From positions 310,001 through 374,000 of the forward strand of contig NZ_LIQI01000022.1 of NCBI RefSeq assembly GCF_001418105.1: a DNA stretch of 64,000 bases, read 5' to 3'. The stretch is from Lacinutrix himadriensis. GTDB lineage: Bacteria > Bacteroidota > Bacteroidia > Flavobacteriales > Flavobacteriaceae. Below are positions 35,962-42,920 of the stretch, piece after piece. The position numbers were made by a program, and so were the translations under genes. Each line of letters begins with the position of its first letter. Within the stretch, counting starts at the first letter, position 1. The notes beneath the pieces are model-generated. The model was not told where the DNA came from. It did not search any database and was given only the letters and a program-made list of their open reading frames with translations.

Positions 35962-35996
35962 AAAAAGAGCAGGAAATTTATTTTCTGCTCTTTTTG
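35962..35996 (+). terminator. Intrinsic terminator after the lipoprotein gene
   Basis: AAAAAGAGCAGGAAA and TTTTCTGCTCTTTTT pair around TTTA, giving a long stem that ends in a T run. It separates the lipoprotein gene from the PKD-barrel gene. Its place 19 bases after the re-joined stop codon (35943) supports the reading that the gene ends there rather than at 35785. Confidence 0.85.
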
Positions 35997-36165
35997 TGGT
36001 TTCTAACAAATAAAAAAAAACCTTTCATACTACCAATAAAACCTTTAATAGACTGAAACCATCTCTTTATAAAACCATAAGCAAATGGTAATATGATTTA
36101 AACTATATTGGTCTTGATTATAAATTATCCTATTTTGTATCCTTAAATGCTTTAATCTAACTTAT

Positions 36166-38127
36166 ATGAAATTTACTACATTATTATATTGCCTTATTTT
36201 CTCTTGGCATTCGTTTTCTCAAGAAACAAAGCAAATAGATACGCTAAGAAGAGTAGCAATTATTGAGTATAATACTAATGGAAATGACGTAGACTTCACT
36301 CCTAACGCTCCAGAACTCAATCAAATTGCAGGAGCACCAAAAGCATTTTATAGCCATTACTGGGAATTTGGTGATGGTGAATACAGCAAAGAAGCCAATC
36401 CGAAACATACCTACAAAAAAGCTGGAGAATACGAAGTAAAACTCTGGTCGACCAACAATTACGATACCGGAAAACCACCAACTTCCAGACCTAAAAAAAT
36501 AAGCATGTCTAAAGATGCTAATCCAGATAGTTATACCGAAGTCGCAAGCATGACAAGTAATTTAGATTTACAACGCAATACAGAACCAATGCCTGAAGAA
36601 GAAATTGTGGTAATCATGAGTTATAAAAACACAAAAGATTATGCGACTAACGGTAAACTGCATTTGTTTTATAACGAACAAAAATACAAAGCCAATAATT
36701 TTGAATTAACAGATACCAGAACATACCATAAGGAAAGAGCAAGTCATGCATCCGACTTTGTTTACACCTATGACTATGACGACCAAGAAAGTGTTGTTGC
36801 TTCTATTGAAGACAACATAGCCAAGCTACGTGTAAAGTTTCAAGACTCTACCGAAAAACAAAACTTACCGTTAACCTTAGAGGAATCCAAAGCTTATTAT
36901 AAAAACGCAAGTGTTTTAGAGTTTGACAATATGAAACCAAACGAAGAACGCAATGTCTTTTACACTTTAAAAACAACACCAGAAATGCTTAAAGATACCA
37001 GCGCAATCATCTCTGTTCGTGGTGTGTATATTCCAGATGATAATTTTGACAACCACAATGTAAAAGAAATGGAAATGGAGATTGTAACCTCTCATGATCC
37101 TAACAAAATGTCCACCTCTGCTACATTTTTAAACTACAGATTGGTTAGACATAAACGTCCAAAATTTAAAATAAAATTTCAAAATAATGGTGAAGGTCCT
37201 GCAAGTACAATTCGTTTAGAAACAGACATTCCAGATATGTTTGACAAAACTTCTATTCGTGTAGAAGACATGTATCCCAAGTGTGAAATTTGTCCGAAAC
37301 GCGAAGTAGCATACAGTTGCTTAGATACTACCTTTACAAAAACACAAGCCATATTTACTTTTAAAAACATCTACCTTCCTGGAAGCGAACAAAAAAATGT
37401 AAAAGAATATGATTCGACCAAAGGTTTTGTAAAATACAGTTTAAAGTTTAGTGAAGACTTTCACAAGCAAAAAACCAAAAGTAGAACCGCTATCATTTTC
37501 GATAAAAACGATCCTATAATTACCAATTATTCTACAACACGATTTCTTCCTGGTATTTCTATAGGAGCAAAAGTCGGTTACAATTCGTATGCAAATCTAG
37601 ATAATTCTAAAAGTTACTTTTTAGGAGCAACACTATCTCCTTACAAGTCCTACAAATGGTATTGGCAAGTAGAGTTGCTAAATAGTTTTCATAGTTATGA
37701 TGGTACTAAAACAGTAACCGTACGTGAAATAGACGAACCTACTTTTATTGGAAGAGAACGAACTACAATTCTAGACACTTATAATAATGTAGATTGGGAA
37801 ATTCCTGTTTTAGCAAGATATAACGTAAATAATTTTATTGGTTTAGGTGCTGGTTTACAAGGTGCTTTTACGCTTAGTGAAAAGACGACTAATGAAACCA
37901 CAATAGAACGTGCAGAGATAATTAATGGTATCGATTATGGTCCATATAGTTTTATAAGCGAGTCTTCAAACAAGTCCAATAATTCCTTTAATAATTTTAG
38001 AACCGGATTGTTATTGGAAGCCACAGCTGGTTTTGCTAGAATTGGCCCAAGCGTTGGTGCTCGTTATGTGATTAACTTTAAAGAAGACTTTAATTACTGG
38101 CAATTTTATGCCATCTGGAAATTCTAA
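36166..38127 (+). CDS. PKD-domain protein with C-terminal beta-barrel
   Basis: The 653-residue protein has a signal peptide (MKFTTLLYCLIFSWHSFSQ). A PKD domain at about residues 30-110 has its signature YWEFGDGEYSKEANPKHTY and YEVKLWSTN. A long central region with an immunoglobulin-like repeat (KIKFQNNGEGPASTIRLETD) follows, and the last 190 residues look like an outer-membrane barrel, from FLPGISIGAKVGYNSY to GARYVINFKEDFNYWQFYAIWKF. PKD plus barrel suggests a surface-anchored binding protein. It is 55 bases upstream of the CHAT gene in the same direction and probably co-transcribed. Its partner and ligand are unknown. Confidence 0.78.
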   Translation: MKFTTLLYCLIFSWHSFSQETKQIDTLRRVAIIEYNTNGNDVDFTPNAPELNQIAGAPKAFYSHYWEFGDGEYSKEANPKHTYKKAGEYEVKLWSTNNYDTGKPPTSRPKKISMSKDANPDSYTEVASMTSNLDLQRNTEPMPEEEIVVIMSYKNTKDYATNGKLHLFYNEQKYKANNFELTDTRTYHKERASHASDFVYTYDYDDQESVVASIEDNIAKLRVKFQDSTEKQNLPLTLEESKAYYKNASVLEFDNMKPNEERNVFYTLKTTPEMLKDTSAIISVRGVYIPDDNFDNHNVKEMEMEIVTSHDPNKMSTSATFLNYRLVRHKRPKFKIKFQNNGEGPASTIRLETDIPDMFDKTSIRVEDMYPKCEICPKREVAYSCLDTTFTKTQAIFTFKNIYLPGSEQKNVKEYDSTKGFVKYSLKFSEDFHKQKTKSRTAIIFDKNDPIITNYSTTRFLPGISIGAKVGYNSYANLDNSKSYFLGATLSPYKSYKWYWQVELLNSFHSYDGTKTVTVREIDEPTFIGRERTTILDTYNNVDWEIPVLARYNVNNFIGLGAGLQGAFTLSEKTTNETTIERAEIINGIDYGPYSFISESSNKSNNSFNNFRTGLLLEATAGFARIGPSVGARYVINFKEDFNYWQFYAIWKF

Positions 38128-38182
38128 AGTCTAAGATTCTTTAAGCAATACATTCCTACTTAAGTAATTTTTAAATTTTAAA

Positions 38183-40753
38183 ATGAATAAATACATCTTC
38201 ATTCTTTGTTTTTTTGTCTTCGGAAATATTTTTTCTCAAGATCTTGAAAATGCAATTTATGATGCAACGGAAGCTTTTAATGCAAGTAAAACGGAAGCTT
38301 CTTTGCTTCAGCTGAATGAGAAAATTAGTGTTTTTGAAAATCAAATAACTACCAACGATGCCTATTTTGCATTCATAAACTTACTAGCCAATAAAGCCTA
38401 TTATTTAGACAAATCTAATAAACAGCAACAAGCAATTACAACCTATGAAAAAGCGTGGACCTTATACAAAAAGCATCAGGTTTACGATTATGATATTACG
38501 GAGTATTGTTTAATTCCGTTAGGTACATTATATCACAAAACAAAAGATTATGCGAATGCAGAAAACATTATCAAGCAATATATCTTTCTTGCCGAAAAGC
38601 AAAACAACAACCACCAAAAAATAGCAGGAACCATAAACCTTGCGAATCTATATCAATCTATTGGTAGCTATACGTTAGCGAATGAAACAGCAAATAAAGG
38701 TTTACAGTTTAAAGACATAAAAGCCTATCAGTTAAGAAGACTAAAAACCTTAAAATCAAGAAGTGCTTTATTTTTAAATAAGGACATCATCATTATAGAC
38801 AAAGGAGGTATAACTTCTAATAGTTTTAATAAAGAATCGGAAATAGATATTACTTTAAAATACGAGCAAGCATTAAAAAACAAAGATTATAAAGTAGCGC
38901 AAAAAAACTTAAATAAAATAATAAACCAAAAATCAAGAAGTCTAACCTCATCTAGAGACTTTGCCAAATTAGCTTTTCAAGAAGGACAGCTTTACTTTTT
39001 ATTACAAGACACGTTACAAGCAAATAAACTGGTACATGCTGCTTTAAAAACATTGCTTCCAGGATTAGAAGATAAAAAACTACCGAACAAAGACGCACTA
39101 TATCCAGAAAACACCTTTATCGATATTTTTGATTTATTAGCCGAATTGCAAACGAGTCCTGAAAAAGCTTTAGCGTATTACGATTTAAGTTTCCATGCTT
39201 CGTCTTTGATCGAAAAAAATATTACTTCCCAAAAAGGGCAACTTATTAATCTTTATGCCAACAGAGTACGAAGCGAAAAATGTTTAAATATCTTATACCA
39301 ATTACAAACCACAAATGCTGCAAACTACACAGAACGTGCTTTTAATTATGCTGAAAGTCAGAAAGCAAGCATTTTAAAAGATATTAAAAACAAAAATACA
39401 TTACTTCAACTTCACCCAACAGACAGCTTATTACTTAAACAGAATTCGCTGATTAAGCAAGAAGAACAGCTTACCAATAAATTAATAAAAACACCTATTA
39501 ACAATGCTTCAGCTGAAGATAAAAACACATTAAGACAAGAGCTTAACGCCATTAGTATTGCTTTAAAAAAGCTAAACACTACCATAGATAACAAATATGC
39601 AGTCCACAAAAAAGAAAAGACTATTCATTTTAAAAGGTTAAAAGAGAAACTAACAGAAGACAATGCGGTTTTAGTCGAATATTTCTATGGCAAGCACCAC
39701 ATCTATCAGTTTATATTTTCTAGCAAAACAGCACGCTTTAATCGTATAGCATTAAAGGAAGAAACCAAGGACTTGATTACTAGGTTTGTGAATTACTTTC
39801 AGAAAAGCGCTACCATAAATAATGACATCCCGAAGTTTACAAAAGATGCCTTTTCGCTATACAAAACACTTTTACTAGAAGATTTTTCAGATAAAGAAAA
39901 TGTGATACTTATTCCCGATAGCAAATTAAATTTTATTCCGTTCGATGCTTTATTAACTAGCGAAACAGAAAGCACTTCTTATGCTATGATGCCCTTTTTG
40001 GTAAAAAAACACAAACTCGTTTACAATGCCAACACTTCTTTATATCTGAATGAAGTAAATACACAAAAAAACCAAAAAGTTCTTGGTGTATTTCCGGTTT
40101 TTGAAGATACCAATCAAGAATTAATATACTCTAAAGAGGAAGCCGAAAACATAGAAAACATTATGGATACTGCGCTTCTTTTAAAAGAGCAGGCAACCAA
40201 AAGTAGTTTTATTAGTAAAGCGTCTAACTATGCTATACTCCATTTATCCACACATGCAAAAAGTGGTGATTTTAACGAACCTGCAAGTATAGAATTTTAT
40301 GATGAAACCTTAAACATTAACGAATTGTATGGTTTAAACATGAATGTAAACTTGGTTGTTTTAAGTGCTTGCGAAACCGGAGTTGGTGCTTTACAAAAAG
40401 GCGAAGGCGCATTAAGTATTGCTAGAGGTTTTCAATATGCTGGAGCAAATAGTGTTTTGTTTTCGCTATGGCAAATCAATGATTTGTCTACCTCACAAAT
40501 TATGACTTCGTTTTATAAAAACTACCATAAATATGATTCCGAATTTATTGCAAACAACACTTCAAAACTAGAATACTTAAATAATGACAAAATAGCGAAC
40601 ATTAAAAAATCACCTTATTACTGGAGTGCTTTTGTTTATTATGGTAGTGTAACGCCTAAAACTGAAACATCTTTCTTATTATATAGTATTATTGGCTTGT
40701 TTTTAATAGGATTACTCGTATTTTTATTCCTCAAATTAAACAGAAAAAATTAA
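38183..40753 (+). CDS. TPR-CHAT protein, membrane-anchored caspase-like peptidase
   Basis: The 856-residue protein has a signal peptide (MNKYIFILCFFVFGNIFSQ), then TPR-like helical repeats over about residues 25-400 and a coiled region. The CHAT domain spans about residues 500-820. The caspase-like dyad is intact: His691 in LHLSTHAKSGDF and Cys730 in VVLSACETGVGAL, followed by ARGFQYAGANSVLFSLWQIND. A C-terminal span at about 832-852 with a basic end (LKLNRKN) anchors it, so the peptidase would face the periplasm. CHAT enzymes (separase/caspase relatives) are usually triggered proteases, known from the gRAMP-TPR-CHAT systems and others. No CRISPR genes are nearby. The retropepsin gene begins at its stop codon. 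Confidence 0.85.
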   Translation: MNKYIFILCFFVFGNIFSQDLENAIYDATEAFNASKTEASLLQLNEKISVFENQITTNDAYFAFINLLANKAYYLDKSNKQQQAITTYEKAWTLYKKHQVYDYDITEYCLIPLGTLYHKTKDYANAENIIKQYIFLAEKQNNNHQKIAGTINLANLYQSIGSYTLANETANKGLQFKDIKAYQLRRLKTLKSRSALFLNKDIIIIDKGGITSNSFNKESEIDITLKYEQALKNKDYKVAQKNLNKIINQKSRSLTSSRDFAKLAFQEGQLYFLLQDTLQANKLVHAALKTLLPGLEDKKLPNKDALYPENTFIDIFDLLAELQTSPEKALAYYDLSFHASSLIEKNITSQKGQLINLYANRVRSEKCLNILYQLQTTNAANYTERAFNYAESQKASILKDIKNKNTLLQLHPTDSLLLKQNSLIKQEEQLTNKLIKTPINNASAEDKNTLRQELNAISIALKKLNTTIDNKYAVHKKEKTIHFKRLKEKLTEDNAVLVEYFYGKHHIYQFIFSSKTARFNRIALKEETKDLITRFVNYFQKSATINNDIPKFTKDAFSLYKTLLLEDFSDKENVILIPDSKLNFIPFDALLTSETESTSYAMMPFLVKKHKLVYNANTSLYLNEVNTQKNQKVLGVFPVFEDTNQELIYSKEEAENIENIMDTALLLKEQATKSSFISKASNYAILHLSTHAKSGDFNEPASIEFYDETLNINELYGLNMNVNLVVLSACETGVGALQKGEGALSIARGFQYAGANSVLFSLWQINDLSTSQIMTSFYKNYHKYDSEFIANNTSKLEYLNNDKIANIKKSPYYWSAFVYYGSVTPKTETSFLLYSIIGLFLIGLLVFLFLKLNRKN

Positions 40754-41196
40754 TGAAAACTTTACAAGAGTTTTTAGAGAAACAGGAGTATTTAAAAATA
40801 AAGCTCAAGCTTACTAAAACCAATCATTTTGAAGTTAAAGCCTCTATAAATGGTACTAAAGGCCTTTTTATTTTAGATACAGGAGCATCTAACTCCTGCG
40901 TTGGTTTTGAAGCCATAGAAACTTTTAGCCTTAAGGTGAAAGATTCTAAAATTAAAGCAGCTGGTGCTGGCGCTACAAATATGTTAACGCAAATTTCTAA
41001 AAAAAATAAAATAAAGATCGGTCGTTGGAAAAACGAAAAAACAGCACTTATATTATTTAACCTTACACATGTCAATACTGCACTCACTACGCATAATGCA
41101 AAACCGGTAGATGGAATTATTGGTGCAGATATATTAAAAAAGGGAAAAGCGATCATAGATTACGAAAAGAAATATTTGTATTTGAAAAAGCCCTAA
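40753..41196 (+). CDS. Retropepsin-like aspartic protease
   Basis: This small protein of 147 residues has the single-domain aspartic protease pattern: the catalytic motif LFILDTGASNSCVGFEA, a Gly-rich flap-like segment AAGAGATNML, and the second hydrophobic-Gly motif VDGIIGADILKKGKAIIDY. Such proteins must dimerise to form the active site. There is no signal peptide, so it should be cytoplasmic. Its ATG overlaps the stop of the CHAT gene (40753), indicating translational coupling. Two unrelated peptidases in one operon suggests a proteolytic pathway, but the substrates are unknown. Confidence 0.82.
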   Translation: MKTLQEFLEKQEYLKIKLKLTKTNHFEVKASINGTKGLFILDTGASNSCVGFEAIETFSLKVKDSKIKAAGAGATNMLTQISKKNKIKIGRWKNEKTALILFNLTHVNTALTTHNAKPVDGIIGADILKKGKAIIDYEKKYLYLKKP

Positions 41197-41214
41197 ATAA
41201 CAAAACAATTTTCT

Positions 41215-41222
41215 TACATTTA
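41215..41222 (+). promoter_or_regulatory. Possible -7 element of the response regulator gene
   Basis: TACATTTA is one base off TAnnTTTG and stands 34 bases before the ATG at 41256. A perfect 7-base inverted repeat (GTAATAG at 41226-41232 and CTATTAC at 41236-41242) follows in the presumed leader. Confidence 0.35.
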
Positions 41223-41255
41223 CGTGTAATAGCAACTATTACTCCCTCTTGATTA

Positions 41256-41888
41256 ATGAACACTTCTATAATAATAGCAGACGATCATCCTTTAATGCTT
41301 CGTGGCATTCAAGATTTTTTGACCTCTAAAGGTTTTAATATCTTAGGAAGTGCTCCAGACGGACAAGCGGCTTACAATCTTATTGTTAAAGAAAAACCAG
41401 ACATTGCCCTTTTAGACATACGAATGCCTTACATGACAGGTTTGGAGGTTGCTGAAAAATGCAAGAAAAACAATCTGGAAACCAAAATAATCTTAATCAC
41501 GTTTGATAAAGAGGAAGAGATTTTTGATAAAGCAAAATCCCTTGGTATTTATGGTTATATTTTAAAAGAGTTTGCCATTGAAGAAATTGAAACATGTATC
41601 GCACATGTAGAAATGGATGAGCCTTATTTTAGTGAAGAAATTGCAGACTACCTTAACAAATCGGAATGTACTGTAGGTACAAGCGTACTTGAAAAACTTA
41701 CTAAATCGGAAAGAAGAGTTGTACTATTTATAGCAGAAAATATGACTAGCCAACAAATAGCAGATAAACTTTTTATTTCGGTTAGAACCATTGAAAAACA
41801 TCGTTCTAATATAGTAGCCAAGTTAAACCTAGATAACAAACCAACAGCTTTATCCATTTGGGCAAATCTAAATAAAGACAACTTTTAA
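41256..41888 (+). CDS. Orphan LuxR/NarL-type response regulator
   Basis: 210 residues. The N-terminal receiver domain has the acidic pocket IIADDHP, the phosphoacceptor Asp in IALLDIRMPYMTGLEVAE, the switch Thr in ILITFD and the Lys in YGYILKEFA. The C-terminal GerE/LuxR helix-turn-helix reads LTKSERRVVLFIAENMTSQQIADKLFISVRTIEKH. No histidine kinase gene is adjacent. The 60-base gap behind the retropepsin gene contains a possible promoter. The palindrome-rich small RNA array starts directly at the stop codon and has six sites of a size suited to a LuxR-type dimer, so this regulator is the natural candidate for their control (inference). Confidence 0.93.
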   Translation: MNTSIIIADDHPLMLRGIQDFLTSKGFNILGSAPDGQAAYNLIVKEKPDIALLDIRMPYMTGLEVAEKCKKNNLETKIILITFDKEEEIFDKAKSLGIYGYILKEFAIEEIETCIAHVEMDEPYFSEEIADYLNKSECTVGTSVLEKLTKSERRVVLFIAENMTSQQIADKLFISVRTIEKHRSNIVAKLNLDNKPTALSIWANLNKDNF

Positions 41889-41890
41889 AA

Positions 41891-41938
41891 ATACGTAGAA
41901 CTACGTATTTTTTATATCACAAACATATTATATCTTTA
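41891..41938 (+). promoter_or_regulatory. Array unit 1: palindromic operator and promoter
   Basis: ATACGTAGAACTACGTAT (41891-41908), extended to 12-base arms by flanking A and T runs, is followed by 22 bases and TATCTTTA (41931-41938). With a start near 41942 the palindrome is centred near -42, the normal place of an activator dimer replacing the -33 box. It begins 2 bases after the response regulator stop codon and could also terminate that gene. Confidence 0.75.
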
Positions 41939-41941
41939 CAG

Positions 41942-42015
41942 AGCTATTAATTCAGTTCTTAGGGAGAATTGTTAAAGGCTCTAGTTTTAATTAAAACTAG
42001 AGCCTTTTATTTTTT
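41942..42015 (+). ncRNA. Array unit 1: small RNA of about 74 nt
   Basis: The predicted RNA starts near 41942 with AGCTATTAATTCAGTTC and ends in a perfect hairpin: AAAGGCTCTAGTTTTAA (41974-41990) pairs with its complement up to 42007, followed by a T-rich tract. No ATG is present. Start is inferred from the -7 box. Confidence 0.7.
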
Positions 42016-42037
42016 ACCTCGCATAATTTCTAGAAAA

Positions 42038-42085
42038 ATACGTAGAACTACGTATTTTTTATATCACAAACATATTATATCTTTA
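42038..42085 (+). promoter_or_regulatory. Array unit 2: palindromic operator and promoter
   Basis: The 18 bp palindrome (42038-42055) is identical to that of unit 1; 22 bases later comes TATCTTTA (42078-42085). The sequence between the two is also identical to unit 1 over most of its length. Confidence 0.75.
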
Positions 42086-42088
42086 CAG

Positions 42089-42160
42089 TGCTATTAATCA
42101 GTTCTTAGGGAGAATTGTAAAAGGCTCTAGTTTTTAATTAAGTTAGAGCCTTTTTTATTT
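42089..42160 (+). ncRNA. Array unit 2: small RNA of about 72 nt
   Basis: Starts near 42089 with GCTATTAATCAGTTCTTAG. The terminator arms are AAAAGGCTCTA (42119-42129) and TAGAGCCTTTT (42144-42154), then a T tract. At the stem tip a G-T(U) wobble replaces the G-C of unit 1, so RNA pairing rather than DNA symmetry is kept. Confidence 0.7.
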
Positions 42161-42183
42161 TATATCCTACTATTTCTTAAAAA

Positions 42184-42231
42184 ACACGTATATCTACGTG
42201 TTTCATATATCCTAAACATACTATATCTTTG
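42184..42231 (+). promoter_or_regulatory. Array unit 3: palindromic operator and promoter
   Basis: The palindrome reads ACACGTATATCTACGTGT (42184-42201). Against the other units positions 2 and 17 changed together (T to C and A to G), which keeps the symmetry. After 22 bases comes TATCTTTG (42224-42231), the perfect TAnnTTTG box of the array. Confidence 0.75.
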
Positions 42232-42234
42232 CAG

Positions 42235-42304
42235 TGCTATTAATCGGTTCTTTAAAGAGAATTGTTAAAGGCTCTAGTTTTAACCAAGCTAGAGCCTTTT
42301 TTTT
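42235..42304 (+). ncRNA. Array unit 3: small RNA of about 70 nt
   Basis: Starts near 42235 with TGCTATTAATCGGTTC. Terminator arms AAAGGCTCTAG (42267-42277) and CTAGAGCCTTT (42289-42299) are followed by eight T. The SD-like stretch reads TTTAAAGAGAA instead of TTAGGGAGAA. Confidence 0.7.
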
Positions 42305-42326
42305 ACAACAGGTTGTTTCGTGAAAA

Positions 42327-42374
42327 ATACGTAGAACTACGTATTTCATATGTCATAAACATAATATACCTTTA
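42327..42374 (+). promoter_or_regulatory. Array unit 4: palindromic operator and promoter
   Basis: The palindrome (42327-42344) equals that of unit 1, and TACCTTTA (42367-42374) follows after 22 bases. Confidence 0.75.
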
Positions 42375-42377
42375 CCA

Positions 42378-42450
42378 TGCTATTAATCGGTTCTTTAGGG
42401 AGAATTGTAAAAGGCTCTAGTTTTTAATTAAGCTGGAGCCTTTTTATTTT
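42378..42450 (+). ncRNA. Array unit 4: small RNA of about 73 nt
   Basis: Starts near 42378 with TGCTATTAATCGGTTC. Terminator arms are GGCTCTAG (42413-42420) and CTGGAGCC (42433-42440), with one T-G (U-G) pair, then a T tract. A 16-codon frame from the ATG at 42377 is broken in the other units and starts before the likely transcript, so I treat the RNA as noncoding. Confidence 0.7.
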
Positions 42451-42472
42451 ATACCTTATTATTTCTTAAAAA

Positions 42473-42520
42473 ATACGTAGAACTACGTATTTTTTATATC
42501 AAGAACATAACTTATCTTTA
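42473..42520 (+). promoter_or_regulatory. Array unit 5: palindromic operator and promoter
   Basis: The palindrome (42473-42490) equals that of unit 1; TATCTTTA (42513-42520) follows after 22 bases. Confidence 0.75.
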
Positions 42521-42523
42521 CGG

Positions 42524-42603
42524 TATGCTATTAATTAGTTTTTAGGGAAAATTATTTTTGCATGAAAACTCTACATTATTATAATGTGGAGTTTTCGCTT
42601 TTT
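42524..42603 (+). ncRNA. Array unit 5: divergent small RNA of about 80 nt
   Basis: Begins TATGCTATTAATTAGTTTTTAGGG like its relatives, but then diverges. The terminator is a different, 15 bp stem (GAAAACTCTACATTA at 42564 with TAATGTGGAGTTTTC ending at 42596) followed by a T-rich tail. The 5' box is conserved while the terminator has been exchanged. Confidence 0.65.
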
Positions 42604-42715
42604 ACAGCTATAGCATTTCCTTAATCCTTATAATTTCTTTGATTTAAAAAGCTTGCTTTTAGCTCCTCCTACTATATGCACAAAAATCTAAATTCTTACG
42701 TTTTTTACTCAAAAT

Positions 42716-42757
42716 AACACCTAATCATCACACTATAAGTGCTTTAAGGTGTTTTTG
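42716..42757 (+). terminator. Terminator-like hairpin between units 5 and 6
   Basis: AACACCT (42716-42722) pairs with AGGTGTT (42747-42753), with an inner CACT-AGTG hairpin, followed by TTTTTG. It may stop read-through from unit 5. Confidence 0.5.
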
Positions 42758-42790
42758 TAAGAAAAAAAATACAAAAATGAATTTTTAAAA

Positions 42791-42838
42791 ATACGTAGTT
42801 ATACGTATTTTATTTATGCTTTATGTGTGCTATATTTA
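42791..42838 (+). promoter_or_regulatory. Array unit 6: palindromic operator and promoter
   Basis: The palindrome ATACGTAGTTATACGTAT (42791-42808) has a changed centre but keeps 7-base arms. TATATTTA (42831-42838) follows after the same 22 bases. Confidence 0.72.
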
Positions 42839-42841
42839 CAG

Positions 42842-42920
42842 AGCTATTAATCAATCACTTATAAAGAGGAAACTCAACACTCTGCAGAATTATACGCTGC
42901 AGGGTTTAAATTAAAAAGGT
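42842..42920 (+). promoter_or_regulatory. Array unit 6: leader of the small membrane protein mRNA
   Basis: The leader starts AGCTATTAATCAATCAC like the small RNAs. In place of their terminator it has a 9 bp hairpin without a T tract (ACTCTGCAG at 42879-42887 with CTGCAGGGT at 42897-42905), then TTAAAAAGGT just before the ATG. Confidence 0.6.

Noticed and set aside
38183-40753. CHAT gene as part of a type III-E CRISPR (gRAMP) system
   Set aside because: No gRAMP/Cas7-11 or CRISPR array in the window. The protein has a signal peptide and a C-terminal span, unlike Csx29.
41887-41912. First array palindrome as simply the terminator of the response regulator gene
   Set aside because: The same palindrome recurs five more times, each 22 bases before a -7 box and not behind a gene. 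It may terminate as a side effect but this does not explain the array.
42377-42427. 16-codon ORF in array unit 4
   Set aside because: The frame has no ATG in units 1 and 6 and is stopped early in units 2 and 5. It is not conserved as coding sequence.
42562-42624. 20-codon ORF in array unit 5
   Set aside because: It spans the terminator stem and has no counterpart in other units.
41887-42850. CRISPR array reading of the tandem repeats
   Set aside because: Units are about 145 bp long with a promoter, a transcript and a terminator each. There are no short direct repeats with unique spacers and no cas genes.
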